A stretch of 64,000 nucleotides of DNA from Apodemus sylvaticus (taxonomy: Eukaryota; Chordata; Mammalia; Rodentia; Muridae), in the NCBI RefSeq assembly GCF_947179515.1, contig NC_067480.1, forward strand, positions 11,854,201 through 11,918,200. The letters are read 5' to 3'. Under the pieces are notes generated by a model. That model worked only from the letters and a program-made list of their open reading frames with translations, had not been told where the DNA came from and ran no database searches. Position numbers and translations under genes: made by a program. The first letter of the stretch is position 1; every line of letters starts with the position of its first letter. Positions 10,782 through 22,909 of the stretch are shown here, piece by piece.

Positions 10782-11900
10782 CTATCTTGTTGATTTTTTC
10801 AAAGAACCAGCTTTTGGTCTTGTTGATTCTTTGTATGTTCTCCTGTTTTCTACTTGATTAATTTCAGCCCTGAGTTTGATGATTTCCTGTCTTCTCCTCT
10901 TCCTGGGTGAATTAGCTTCTTCTTCTTCCAGGGTTTTCAGTTGTTCCATTAATCTTCTAGGGTAAGCTCTCTCGAATTTCTTTTTGGAGGCACTCAAAGC
11001 TATGAGTTTTCCTCTTAGCACTGCTTTCATTGTGTCCCATAGATTTGTGTATGTTGTGCCTTCATTTCCATTAAATTCTAAGAAATCTTTCATTTCTTTC
11101 TTTATTTTTTCCTTGACCAAGGTATCATTGAGTAGAGTATTGTTCAGTTTCCATGTGTATGTGGGCTTTCTGTTGTTTTTACTGTTACTAAAGACCACTT
11201 TTACTCCATAGTGATCTGATAGGAGGCATGGGATTATTTCAATCTTCTTATATTTGTTGAGGTCTGTCTTGTGACCAACTATATGATCTATTTTGGAGAA
11301 GGTACCATGAGGTGCTGAGAAAAAGGTATATTCTTTTGCTTTGGGATAAAAAGTTCTATATATATCTGTTAACTCCAATTGGTTCAAAGCTTCAATTAGT
11401 TTCATTGTCTCCCTGTTTAGTTTCTGTTTTCCTGATCGGTCCAGGGGTGAAAGTGGAGTGTTGAAGTCACCCACAATTATTGTGTTAGGTGCAATGTGTA
11501 CTTTGAGCTTTAGTAAAGTTTCTTTTATGAATGAGGGCGCCCTTGTATTTGGGACATAGATGTTCAGGATTGAGAGTTCTTCTTGTTGGATTTTTCCTTT
11601 GACCAGCAAGTAGTGACCTTCCATGTCTCTTTTGATGACATTAGGTTGAAAGTCAAGTTTATCTGAAATTAGAATGGCAACGCCGGCTTGTTTCCTGGGA
11701 CCATTTGCTTGTAGAATTGTCTTCAAGCCTTTTACTCTAAGGTAGTTTTTGTCTTTGACATTGAGGTGTGTTTCCTGTATGCAGCAAAATGTAGGGTCCT
11801 GTTTACATAACCAGTCTGTTAGTCTATGTCTTTTTATTGGGGAATTGAGTCCATTGATGTTAAGAGATATCAAGGAGTAGTGGTTATTGCTTCCTAACAT
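10782..11900 (-). pseudogene. L1 ORF2 endonuclease part (EN), ends in a frameshift
   Basis: The apurinic-type endonuclease nicks target DNA for target-primed reverse transcription. The start ATG is at 11900. Key motifs are present: LNINGLNSP, CCIQETHL, VGDFNTPLSPLDRS, FFSAPHGTFSKIDHIVGHK and LLSDHYGVKV, with the catalytic His of SDH kept. The frame stays open through about residue 350. Then a one-base loss near 10835, next to ENRRT, shifts it, and the block ends in an unrelated tail at 10782. Confidence 0.85.
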
Positions 11901-11956
11901 TTTGATTTTAATTTTATTCGTGTGTGGTTATCCTCTTTGGGTTTGATGAAAGAAGC

Positions 11957-13165
11957 TTAATATCCTGCTCTTTCCAGGGTATAGTGTCCCTTGTTGTAAT
12001 GGTGCTTTCCCCCTACTATCCTTTGTAGGGCTGGGTTTGTAGAAAGATATTGTGTAAATTTGGTTTTGTCATGGAATATCTTGGTTTCTCCATCTATAGT
12101 AATTGAGAGTTTCGCTGGGTATAGTAGTCTCAGCTGGCATTTGTGTTCTCTAAGAGTCTGCATGAGCTCCGCCCAGGATCTTCTAGCTTTCATGGTCTCT
12201 GGTGAGAAATCTGGTGTAATTCTGATAGGTCTTCCTTTATATGTTACTTGACCTTTTTCTCTTACTGCCCTAAGTATTCTCTCTTTGTTTAGTACATTTG
12301 GCGTTTTGATTATTATGTGTCGGGAGGTATTTCTATTCTGGTCAAGTCTGTTTGGAGTTCTGTAGGCTTCTTGTATATTCATGGGCATCTCTCTCTTTAG
12401 GTTAGGGAAGTTTTCTTCCATAATTTTGTTGAAGATATTTGCTGGCCCTTTAAGTTGTAAATCTTCACTCTCATCAATACCTATAATCCTTAGATTTGGC
12501 TTTCTCATTGTGTCCTGGATTTCCTGGATATTTTGGGTTACAAGCTTTTTGCATTTTGCATTTTCTTTAACTGTTGATTCCATGGTTTCTATGATATCTT
12601 CGGCATCTGAGATTCTTTCTTCTATCTCTTGTATTCTGTTGTTGATATTTGCGTCTATGGTCCCTGATTTCTTCCCAAGGTTTTCTATCTCCAAAGTTGT
12701 CTCCCTTTGTGCTTTCTTAGTTGTTTCTACTTCTGTTTTTAGATCCTGGAAATTTTTGCTCAGTTCTGTTATTTGCTTGTTTGTGTTTTCCTGTAATTCT
12801 TTAAGCGATTTTTGTGTTTCCTCTTTCATGACTTCTGCCTGTTGATCAAGGTTCTCCTGTATTACTTTAAGTGATTTTTGCCTTTCCTCCTTATTGGCTT
12901 TTGTGTTCTCCTGAATTTCTTTCAATGATTTTTGTGTTTCCCTTGTAAGGGTTTCTAATTTTTGATCCATTTTCTCCTGAATTTCTTTAAGAATGTCCTT
13001 CATGTGTTCCTGTACTAGCATCATGACCAGTGATTTTAAATCCAAATCTTGTTTTTCTGGTATGTTGGGGTATCCAGGACTTGCTAATGTTGGAGAACTG
13101 GGTTCAGATGCTGCCATAATGCCTTGGTTTCTGTTAGTAACGTTCCTATGTTTGCCTTTAGCCAT
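11957..13165 (-). CDS. L1 ORF1 protein, intact, extended coiled coil
   Basis: This encodes the RNA-binding chaperone of L1, which trimerises and coats the L1 RNA in cytoplasmic particles. The start chosen is the ATG of MAKGKHRN at 13165, because that is the conserved L1 ORF1 start. The frame is also open upstream from an ATG at 13276 in the 5' UTR (37 extra codons). It is 402 residues, longer than the roughly 360-370 usual for mouse ORF1p. The extra length lies in the coiled coil, where QKSLKEIQEN-like heptad blocks recur three times about 18-22 residues apart. Next comes the RRM (NLRIIGIDESEDLQLKGPANI ... SRHIIIKTP), then the C-terminal domain (YKGRPIRITPDFSPETMKARR ... FHDKTKFTQYLSTNPALQ). 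No stop or frameshift is seen. Promoter activity is unproven. Confidence 0.88.
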   Translation of the reverse strand: MAKGKHRNVTNRNQGIMAASEPSSPTLASPGYPNIPEKQDLDLKSLVMMLVQEHMKDILKEIQEKMDQKLETLTRETQKSLKEIQENTKANKEERQKSLKVIQENLDQQAEVMKEETQKSLKELQENTNKQITELSKNFQDLKTEVETTKKAQRETTLEIENLGKKSGTIDANINNRIQEIEERISDAEDIIETMESTVKENAKCKKLVTQNIQEIQDTMRKPNLRIIGIDESEDLQLKGPANIFNKIMEENFPNLKREMPMNIQEAYRTPNRLDQNRNTSRHIIIKTPNVLNKERILRAVREKGQVTYKGRPIRITPDFSPETMKARRSWAELMQTLREHKCQLRLLYPAKLSITIDGETKIFHDKTKFTQYLSTNPALQRIVGGKHHYNKGHYTLERAGY

Positions 13166-13640
13166 CTGGTTCTCCCAGGAGTTAGATGGTCTTATTGTCT
13201 CTGGCTGGTGCTTCAACCTACTGTGGATCTTTAAGGTTATTTCTGCAACACTGGATGACTGGGTTTCTTCCGGCACAGATTACTGATATGCTGGCTTCCT
13301 CTTTTGTGCCTTTGGAGCCCTTCTCAGTCTTGCCTCAAGCAATGCTATACTTAGGTTGTCAAGGTCAACCAGGTGTTCTCTGTCTGCTCTATTATGGAGG
13401 GAAGAAGTTGTGGTGGGTGTCACTCCCTCTGTTGATTCTCACATAGGACACAGGTCCTGCGATGGACTGGCTTGCAGATGAACCGCCTATGTGCTCAGTT
13501 CCTGAGTGCAGGTAGACCCCTGGTGGTTTGCACTACCAGAAATCTAAAGCTCAGGGTGTTACAGTACCTAGTGATCCTTTTGTGTCCCTGCAGACAGCAA
13601 ATATGGCTGCCGGGCTTCTCTCCTTCCACAGCTCCCATTC
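13166..13640 (-). promoter_or_regulatory. L1 5' UTR
   Basis: This is the stretch immediately upstream of ORF1, GC-richer than the flank. It contains the open upstream extension of ORF1 to 13276. Rodent L1 5' UTRs carry the internal pol II promoter. No tandem monomers are obvious here, so the copy may have lost part of its promoter. The outer boundary is estimated from the loss of L1-like texture. Confidence 0.55.
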
Positions 13641-15660
13641 ATTATTTCTAATGCTATGGGAATGCTATGTCTACATTGGCTGACTATTTTCTTGCCTCAT
13701 ACCACTAATGCCTGTGATATCCTAGTGTCTCCTCTTGAGTATCTTGGAGTCTTCTATCTAGTTTACTTTTCTTTTGTTCATCTTCAAACCTCTCACTTGC
13801 TACACTAATAGACAGCTCAGTACCAGTCTCATGTCTCTAGCATGCCTCTCCCCTGCAGTGTCAGCACAGCAAGTTTACTGCTTAATCACCTCATGCCAAG
13901 GCACACGTGGTCTGTACTGAATGAGGCTTGTAATCAAATGGTAGAGCCCTACTTGATTATCATTCACAACAGCAGCTCAATACAGGATTTTTCTAATTAT
14001 CTCCCCTGTGGTGGACATTAGTCCCTATTTCGTTTTCAATTATAATGTCTTACTCCTCAACATCCTAAGGGATATCTATTAGAATAACCATGGAGAATTT
14101 AGTCAAATTCCAGGAGAGAAGCCCCTCTGATGACTTCCTTTTCCTTTCACTGTGAGTTGTAGTATTGTGCTTAGAAGAGCTGCAGGAATGAGATGAAACA
14201 CATAAGTCAGTTTATTACCTAAAGACAATTTTCAAGAGATTTCCTAGAAAACAGCAAACAGTAAATGCCCCACTAGAATCTTTCACTCATGCACAGATGA
14301 AACACCATTCCTGCTTTTCCAGTGAAGGAATGTTCTAAGACAACATATTTCCTATACCCATTAAGATTATATCTTAAAAAGTTGTATTTGTTGAACTCAA
14401 TTTTTAGTCCATGATTCCATATCAGTGTAACTCTAATAGCCATACTGCTATTGTGTTGAAATAAGTGATGTAATTGAAGATCTCTCAGGAAGTATTCTAA
14501 TGAATATTAGTGTGTATCATGTGGTTTTAGAAATAATAGTATGTGTATATTTTTTCAAATGTTTTACCACTTTCCTGACAAGTTGATAAAGGAGAAAGTG
14601 ATTTCCTGCAAAGTGTTGAATTTGGCAAAATATGAATATTTTTCTCATGTACTCTTTCCCCAGAGAAGATACTATGGAGCCATTTTGCTGGAGTGTCAAG
14701 TTTTATTAATGGTCTCAGTCAGAATCATTTATATTTTGCAGTTTTGGTGCACATGTCATTAATAGGGAGCTGCTTCCTTCCTTGCATGAATGTCTGATTT
14801 CTCTCTGTAGTTAAATAGTGTTCCAAATGCAAAATGCAATGCTTTGGGTAATCATGTGAATTTATGACCATCACTAGGATTCTGGGCTTTCAGAAATGAA
14901 ATTGAATAGATCATATTTCTCTATAAATGTAGGTTTTACAGCTGAGGTAGATCTAATATTGATAATCTCTTTATTTAACAGTTTCAAAATGCCATATGTG
15001 ACTGAAAGCAACAGAATGGAAATAACTATGTTTATAGCAAATAGAACAGGAAATGAAAGCAAGATATGGAGAGAGCTTTGCACTGAAGTGAGCAGCCTGT
15101 TACGGTGATAGTGCCACGCATTAGGAGGAGCCATCAGGTTGGAGGAATTGATTTTAGTGTACTCAGATACATGGTGAGGAAATTAAAATGTGGAAAATAT
15201 GATACGTTTAAAATGTTCAGAATTTCCCAGGAAGAATGATTTGAAGACCATTATAAATCTCACTTAAAGTTGGGGAAAGCACTAGTTCATTTATCTGAAC
15301 AAGTTTACATTAAGCAGAGGTAGACTAAGAGGTCACATTTTCCCAGAATCTACAGCTGTCAGGTCTGTGTTATAGTAAATAGAATACCTCAAAGTAAGTG
15401 GAAAAAAATTACCAGTTTAGATCTTGGTCTGTGAAAAGATTTTGACTTTGTCTTTTCTTAGTTTCTTTTTTTTTTTCTGCGTGGATTTTTGCAATTGAAA
15501 TTAGTAAAAGAACAACAGCCATTTTCATAGTGTGTGCCCCACTTCCTTATTATTCCTATATTAGCAACAAGATAAACTGAAAACCTAGATCCAGATGCCA
15601 CTGCATTGTGTGACAGGGATTCTAGGAAGTAACTAAGGTTGAATGAGTCCCTAAGGACTG
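13641..15660. other. Unassigned sequence
   Basis: No repeat family, RNA gene or exon recognised. Several short open frames on both strands have no coding character. Confidence 0.45.
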
Positions 15661-15664
15661 CTGA

Positions 15665-15785
15665 CAGGAATCTTGGCACTTGGAAAACTGAGGGAAAATG
15701 ATAGGTAATTTCCAGGCCAGCCTACATAGTGAGTTATAGGTCTACTGAGTTATATGATTATAATACCCGGTCTCACAAATATATG
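15665..15785 (+). mobile_element. Old B1-like SINE, degenerate
   Basis: The order of landmarks matches B1: 'cttggcacttgg', 'aactgaggg', 'ccaggccagcctacatagtgag', 'cccggtctcac'. The divergence suggests an early B1 or proto-B1 copy. Confidence 0.55.
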
Positions 15786-16415
15786 CCCCAAAATGCATTT
15801 AAGGAAAAAGAACAGAGGAGACAAAGACTTTGACTTTTAGCTGCAAAGAAACAGACAGAAAGAGAGATATAGTGTAAAGCCTCTCACCACAAACTTCATA
15901 CAAAGATATCCTACGGCTGACTTGCCACTGAAAACCTGTGAGCAAGGAAATGTCTTTGGTCATATGCCATCTAATCCATGGCTTTTGATTCTGCAAACTG
16001 AGTAGACAAAGACAGGACACACTTACTTAGAACATGAGGTGTGCTGAGATCATGACGTGATTTTTAATGTTTCATTTGGGGTGTTTGTTTATTTGTCTTA
16101 CTATGTCTGTACTACCCAAACATTTCATGCCGCCTATCACTGTCAGAGCATGCAGTCTTCTTCTCTACTACACAGATTTCCTCAACTTCTTAGAACAAAG
16201 TGGAATTCCATAATCAAAACCAAGCAAGCAATATAAGACTTTATCTGAGAAGACAGTAATCTCATTTAAGAAAGAATTAATTACACAATGTATAAATTTG
16301 AATTATATTCTATATATTTTAGTTCTGTATTTACAAATTAGAATTCAAGTCCTACAGTGTAAGACTGACCAGGAATAGAATTTTATAAGATCCAAAGGAT
16401 AACCACATTGTTTAT
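15786..16415. other. Unassigned sequence
   Basis: Nothing recognised. Confidence 0.45.
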
Positions 16416-16417
16416 GT

Positions 16418-16740
16418 TGGCTTTAATAGCCAACACAACATGGCCGAGAAGCACCTTGAAGGGGAGGCTTATGAAGGATTTTCTAGATCAGGTTGGCTTA
16501 TGGGAATATCTGAAAGGGACCTTGTTGATTATCAATATAGAACGATTCAGCCAATTGTGGATGGTACCATTTCCAAGCAAGTAGTTTTCAGTCATGTAGG
16601 AGAAGAAAACTATTTGAGCATCAAACAAGCAAGGATTTCCATAATTACTTTCTCTCTGCTCTTAAGTGTGGATATGATGCTTGGAGACCCTGTTTTGAAT
16701 TTCTTGTCCTGATGCACTACAACTTACATTTTTAAGCCAA
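16418..16740 (+). mobile_element. Degenerate MaLR-type LTR
   Basis: Landmarks in order are 'agccaacacaacatggccga', 'ttctagatcaggttggctta', 'gggaatatctg', 'ccaattgtggatggtaccat' and 'tttctctctgctctta'. This is the usual order in a mouse ERVL/MaLR-like LTR in sense orientation. The 3' polyadenylation part is missing. An open frame of 90 codons at 16440-16712 is incidental. Confidence 0.5.
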
Positions 16741-18554
16741 ATTAAAAGGCAGGGGCAATTGTGAATTAGAAACTGGCAAAATGAGCTTTACTCCCATTTA
16801 TATGATGTATAAAGATAACTAGATCACTTTAGGACATGGAATACAGAGTTTTAATCTCCATAATATATTATGAAGGAAATACGAAATTTATACTAAGGAG
16901 AATTATTGTTACCTCTAAGCAACTTTAGCTAGCATAGTGAAGGACTGAGAAAAGTAAACAAATTATCACCATGAAAACAATGACAAATTAAGAAGAGAAC
17001 CACTTCAAAAAAAAAAAAAAACCAAAACACTTAAACTTTTTCACATTTATTGTTTTTTCAGTTTTTGACTTTTTCCCTCATATATATGGCTAATATTTTG
17101 TTTATATATAGCTATGTACATCATATATGTTATCTATCAATCACCTTATTTCCATTTAATCATGAAAAGAAACTAAGATGGCATCACTGATTCTAATTCC
17201 TATTGTTACAAAAATGGCTGCTCTCCCTCAGTTCACTGAGTCGGAAATGTGAATTTAACATAAGCATTTATAGATGGCAAAAAAGAGAGTTCTTTAACAC
17301 ATTGCCCATTTTGAAGTTCAGAGTAATGTGTCTTATGTAAGTAAAAATTATACTATATTATAATTGACCACAAATTCTATTAATATACTAGACTATGGAA
17401 AGACGATTACTCCGTTAGGCGCAAGCTTCTGGTTATCTTTTCTCACACTCAGTGACAGCCTATGCTAGCTAAGGGGAACATGCCTGAAACACACAGACAG
17501 AGAAGAAAAGATTTCTCCCCCTAAAGGGGTTTAAAGAAACTTCATTAGTTAATGCACAGAGTACGCTTTTTTTCCAATGGCAGACTCATTCTTAGGTGTG
17601 ACGCACACGGGGAAAACTTGATGGGCTAAGCAGCTGTGAACCATGAGTCCTTTGCCTCACTCTCCCTTCTTCCCATCCATAGATTCAGACAGGTTTAGCA
17701 GCCTCTCTAGATGCTGGCCTTCTTTGTGTGGCTTCTAGAGAGCATCTATTTCGGTGTCAGCCTTTGCCTTCTCCTGTCCTCTTTGCTTTATTCCTTACCC
17801 TACCACCAACAGACCACTTGTGCTGACTTTCCCCAGAAAGTGCCTTGATGGAGCAGCTTTAAATCTATCACATGGTTTTTAATTTAACGAAAATATATCT
17901 TTGGAAACGCACTCACTCTATTGTGATGCACACATTAATAATATCTACTGCTCACTCACTGATTATGTATTTGTGACACATGTATGTGCTGCTCTAATTG
18001 ATTTCTATGGGAACATCTGTCCTGTTATTTTAGCCATTTTAATCAAATCTAACACCTCACTGAATCATCTAGTACTGCCAATATTAAAACCGCATGTCTG
18101 ACTATATTTCTGACTCATTAAACTCATTTTAATTTCTTCGCTATCTCTGCAAACTTATTTTATCTTATTATCAACATGCCCCCTCCCATTTCTTAGCTTG
18201 GGCAATATTCCCACCATTCTTCTGATAAATCCAAATAAAATCAATAACAATCTGTTCACTGGAAGACATTATTTTCCTCTTGTCCTGATGTATTATGGGA
18301 GCTGTTCTCCTCATTTTGTGATGTGGTTATGTATGGAGAAATTACCAAAGGGCTGTCATGTAGTTTCTAGATGGGCACAGAATTATATACAATAAAACAT
18401 TTCTATGAGTAGGTGGTATCTAAAAAAAAAACAAACAAACAATACTTTCTTGGATTCTAAATACCCAGTAAACCTCCGAGTTTTTTGAACACATAGACTG
18501 TATTTTTCTGATATTGGTATTACAAAGGATAGCATCTGTGCAAAGTTAACACCA
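16741..18554. other. Unassigned sequence
   Basis: It holds a short poly-A run at 17008-17021 and an A-rich run at 18421-18441. A slightly GC-richer block at 17400-17850 may be an old repeat, but I cannot name it. Confidence 0.4.
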
Positions 18555-18834
18555 CAGAAAACTCATTGGTGATTTGGGGAGACAGATCAGAAAATAAAAC
18601 CTTGCCCCACAAGCATGAGTGGATCTGAAGAGCCCACCCATGGACAGCTTAAGTGTCTGTGTGCATAATCTCAGAACTACTGAGGGACTGGAAGCAGTAA
18701 CTGGAGGAGGATTCCTCAGAATTTCACAGGCCAGCTAGTGCATACAAACAAACAAGACAGAGAGAACCTGTTTCATAGACTGCAGATGATGAGCTGGGAC
18801 AACAGAGGTTGTCCTCCCATGGCCACATGAGTGA
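18555..18834 (+). mobile_element. B3-type SINE
   Basis: It is recognisable as a diverged B3: 'tttggggagacagatcag' (A-box region), 'gccccacaagcatgagtgga', 'cataatctcagaactac', 'ggccagctagtgcatac', 'agagaacctgtttcat', 'ggttgtcctcccatggccac'. The 3' end merges with a GA-rich tract. Confidence 0.7.
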
Positions 18835-18995
18835 AAGAGAGAGACAGAGAGAGCAAGAGAGGGACACACAGAGAGAAGAGAGACAGAGGTAGAGACAGAG
18901 ACAAAGAGATACAGAGAGGAAAAGAGAGCACAGAGAAGAAAGAGAGAAAAAACAGAAGGTGAGAAGAGAGAAGCAACAGGGTGGGAAAAGAAGAA
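18835..18995 (+). repeat. Purine-rich (GA)n tract
   Basis: About 160 bp, nearly all A and G (gagaga, cagaga, aagaaag), grown from the 3' end of the B3. The Ser/Leu-rich frames on the other strand here are low-complexity artefacts. Confidence 0.85.
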
Positions 18996-21230
18996 AGAAA
19001 ATGAGTTGGAAAACACTTCTGGGTGTCTAGTGTCCCTTTGGTGCTACCTGCAGGCTTTGATATGCCCTAGGTGTTACTGGTTACTCCTTCACTTCTGGAC
19101 TGGTTGGGGTTAGATGCTGGGTATCTTTCCTCAGTGGACAAGGCATGGCTGTTATGTAAAACCTTGAGAGATTTGTTAGAAGCAGCATCTTGTCATATGG
19201 AAGTAAATGATGCTGAGACTTCCTGTATATTAGATTCTCTCAGATGCATGTATTGGATCTTCTTCATACAAGTTACCTAGAGCACTGCTTTGATTTTTAC
19301 CCTTTAACTGTAGTGTGTAAGTTGAATAAAAGTCCCTTCAAAATGCTAATATAAACCATTTTGAAGGTATTATGCCTGCTTCTTTTGTTTCTTGATATAG
19401 TATAAAGATAATTTGTCTGCAGGGGAGGTAGAATTTATCAAATAGAACTTTCCCCACATCTTCCCTTTGTAGGAGAAAAATCACAATTAACAGACTGCAA
19501 TGAACTGTCCTGGTTTCATTGATATTCAGAATTTAAAACTTTCAAAAAACTATTTTGGTGTGTATTTTAATGTTATTGCATAATCAATGCATCCTAGCAA
19601 GAGGAAATATAAAATACGAACATGATAATATTCAACGAACTCTCCCATTGTGACAAAAAAACTAAACCTTGAATAATTGTTTTCTTTGTTAAAGAGAAAG
19701 CAGAGAAAATCCAAGCATTATTACTATTGAATTATAAAACAACAAACTATCTCTTTCCCTGTGGCTTTCATCCATATAATTTACAGTGTGAATGCAGCTT
19801 TTGGTATACAAATGCTGCTATATTGAGAGAAGTGTGGAAAATAGAATGCCTAGTTCCAATTTTCTTGCCAAACAAAGAAAACAAAATCCTTCCTCTTCTT
19901 CTGTATTGTGTGAGTGCCAATAACGCCTCTTTGATGGTAGCTTTGTGTTGTATTGTGTTTTGCTTTTAATTAAGATATATTGGGTAAAATAGTGCTTCAT
20001 TGTATTGTGCAAAATACTGAAGCATGGGCTAATTACAGCCTTCAATGGGATTCAGAGCAGACCGAGTGCTACGCTCTCATGCCCAGTTTTTTTCTTTTCA
20101 GTTTAGCTAAGTGTTCTGATGTTATATTTTCTCCTGGGATTTTCTTTTCAGTCTCTTGTCATCAAATAAAAAACAATGACCCCTCCCTAAAATGTTAATT
20201 AAATAGCTACATTACTTGCTATAAAGTTAAAAAAAAAATCATTCTTATGTTTTAGTAACCAAGAGTAATGTTGCCCCATATGCCCAGCCTATAAGACTTC
20301 TTTCTAGAGTGTACAATTTTCCCAGAAGGCAGAATTTAAAGTTTGCAGAAATCAGGTTGGGAGCCATACAAATATGGAAGAAATATCTCTCTCATCTTTA
20401 TTTAAACATGATTAACCTTTTAAATTTAATCATTAGTTTTAAAAAAAATAAACTAAATACAGTCATTAGCTGTGGAAAAAGAAAGGAATAAATTAAGACA
20501 TTAAGTTAAAGGGCAATCCAAAAATTCTAGGTAAAGATAAATGTGGGCTGCTCATGGAAATTGATAATAAGGCAAAGAAAAGCAGTATTATGAATGTTGG
20601 AATTGAAAGCTACTAGACAAAAATCTACTCTAGAAATTCCAATATATGATAAAACTGAAATAGTGCTTGGAATATGTCTTTTCAAGGAAAAAATTAATAG
20701 TTGTTCATTGACTTGACTAAGCTCTGTATCTAGAATTACAGTAGGGTCTCCTTGATTACTGAGTAGAGGTTATTTTTAGGGTAATTCTTGGAGTGTACCT
20801 TATCTCCTTTTACATGACTTCAGTAAACACCTTTTTTATGCACAATATTAAAATGTATTACAGATTCATTAAATGAAAAGAAAAAATTAATGAACATTGT
20901 AGGAGGAATACTATTAATAGCTATGAAAGATTCTGTTTTATATTCTTTTTCTGACCGTATTTTCTAGTTGCCTGCAATTTTCTTTTGGTGTGCATTTTCT
21001 GCAAACATTATTAGGGTTCGTGCAAGTATCTAATCTTTTGTTGAAGTGCATTGGATTAAAATGTTAATTGTAATTGTATAATTGTCATTTTCCTTCTGCA
21101 TGCTAAATGCAGTGAAGTCTATGAGATTATTCCATGAAAACGCATAATGTTTAATAATGTGTTTTGAAAGTTGGTTTTGCCAACAGTAATCATAGTTACT
21201 TACGCTAATGAGTAATATGCTAATAATAAT
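18996..21230. other. Unassigned, AT-rich sequence
   Basis: No repeat family or exon recognised. The part at 20940-21240 is rich in TAAT/ATTA cores and is discussed in the findings. Confidence 0.4.
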
Positions 21231-21234
21231 TACA

Positions 21235-21320
21235 TACAATATGGAATACTTACCATGTGTGCTTACTTGGATTATGTCCTTAATCCATACAATTGCTCTA
21301 TGATATCACATGGATATAAG
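21235..21320 (+). mobile_element. MIR-like SINE fragment
   Basis: 'tacttaccatgtgtgc', 'tccttaatccatacaattg' and 'ctatgatatcac' correspond in order to the core and 3' part of a MIR. It is short and diverged. Confidence 0.4.
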
Positions 21321-21424
21321 TGGTTTTTTAGTCTGTGTCAGCACAATTCTTTTCATGTAAGTTCACTCTGAATGTTCAGAGCACCCCCTCTGTCTCCCAA
21401 GGACTACTGTTCATTTTTATTATT

Positions 21425-21770
21425 ACTTCAATGGTGAGTGAGGTAGTTTAAATCAGAATATATCCCATAGGCTCAGAGGTTTGGTCAGTTGGTCTTTATT
21501 TGGTGGAGATGTTTGTGGAGGCCGCATGTATCTGATGGGTTTTGGATGTGAGAGTTCATAGCCTTATCACATTTGTAGTTTAATCTCAGTGTTTCACTTT
21601 GTGGTTGAATGCATGACCTCTCAGTTTCCTGATACACTTCTGGGCTTGACTCTTCCATCCCTCCCTAGCCTATGGACTCTTATCTTTCTGAACCATGAGC
21701 CACAATAAACTCTTCTGTTGGTTGTCTTTGGTCATGGTCCTTTATTTCAGCAAAAGGAAAGTGATGAAAC
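21425..21770 (+). mobile_element. MaLR-type LTR, sense
   Basis: It starts near 'gaggtagtttaaatcagaat' with 'cccataggctcagaggtttg', and ends with a polyadenylation region ('ccacaataaactcttctg', 'ggtcatggtcctttatttcagcaaaagg'). These are standard landmarks of a MaLR LTR. The exact ends and TSD are unclear. Confidence 0.6.
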
Positions 21771-22460
21771 TGAACATTTCAACAGATAGTGATCTGGCTT
21801 ACAAAATGGCAAGATTGAAACCCAGAGCCTAGAGCCAGCACCTAATGGTGTCTTTTGGGGGAATAGCCAATGTCTTGTTCCATAGAAGTTTCTGCAGAAT
21901 CAATAATGTTACACAAAACTGCTTAAAAAACACTTGGCTAGCCCACATGAAAGAACAAAGGTATATCACACCTTTCTTTGATATCACACCTTTATTTGAC
22001 TATAGAGGAGATTTTTTTGTCATGTTGTACATACCATTCAGTTTAGAAATCTACATTTGATTAACACTAGGGTATTTCTCAACAACGTGAAGAATAGATA
22101 GGCAAAGAAAGAAAAGTTTGAGATATGCATACAGATGGGGGAAAGTAGAGGTTACACTGGGAAAGATGTTGAAGAATAACATAATATCAGATTGGGGGAG
22201 AAACAGTCAATGGATGTTTCATTATCTCGCCTTGATGTCTACCATGTTTACAAAGATGCATTGTGGTACTTGTTCAGACATCTTTACTGTATTTCTATCC
22301 CATTCTCCGAGGCACATATGAAATCTCTTCTTAAGACTGTTGGATATTATTCATGATTTTATTATTTACGTAGCTTACTAACTGATTTTAAATGTTAATT
22401 GATGAACTATTGATAAAAGAGGAAAAAATGGCAAATACAAAATTTTGGAAAATGATTTTC
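21771..22460. other. Unassigned sequence
   Basis: Nothing recognised. Confidence 0.45.
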
Positions 22461-22461
22461 C

Positions 22462-22475
22462 TGGTGTGTGTGTCT

Positions 22476-22518
<43 letters not shown>

Positions 22519-22528
22519 TGTGTGTTGG
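22462..22528 (+). repeat. (GT)n microsatellite
   Basis: About 30 GT units with one CTCTC interruption near 22473. Confidence 0.9.
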
Positions 22529-22909
22529 GATAGTGTCCTGAAGGGAAGGCAGAAAAAGAGAGTAAAAAGACAAGCATATGAAAGATTTAATTCTATAATT
22601 GCTTCTCTAGTTTAATGGAGAAGTGATGCCTCATGGATATCTTAGTGCTTTATTCGTTGGAACACACATTTATATTAATTTGTTTTCATCAAATGTAACC
22701 TAAAAAGAATACATCTAATATTATCACCAGTGATCTTTTGTGCTGAGAAAAAAAATGACACACTGGCTGCTGACTTTCTTCAATGTAAGTGCCATGGCCA
22801 CTAGCAAGGACTTTGTGTACCTTTTATTGGATTAATTGGATTGTTTCTCAAGCATTCTGTCTTTCCTAGATGAAGAATGACTCACAAACAGAATTATGTA
22901 GGGTTTTTC

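Larger units (their letters stand above)
7815..13640 (-). mobile_element. Near full-length L1 LINE
   Basis: It is about 5.8 kb on the minus strand. The poly(A) tail shows as poly-T at 7818-7838. The 3' UTR runs to 8093, ORF2 from 11900 to 8093, ORF1 from 13165 to 11957, and the 5' UTR to about 13640. ORF1 and ORF2 are separated by 56 bp as in rodent L1. ORF1 is intact, and ORF2 has several frameshifts and a stop. The 3' UTR is the short type, with a GAATATA...AATAAA-like end. I could not identify a convincing target-site duplication. The 5' UTR was not recognised as a known monomer array, so the subfamily is left open (murine Lx/V/F-like). Confidence 0.9.

Noticed and set aside
16440..16712. 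90-codon frame starting MAEKHLEGEAYEGF
   Set aside because: It falls wholly inside a degenerate MaLR-type LTR.
18735..19016. Ser/Leu/Phe-rich frame resembling membrane segments
   Set aside because: It is antisense to the purine tract and B3, so it is low complexity.
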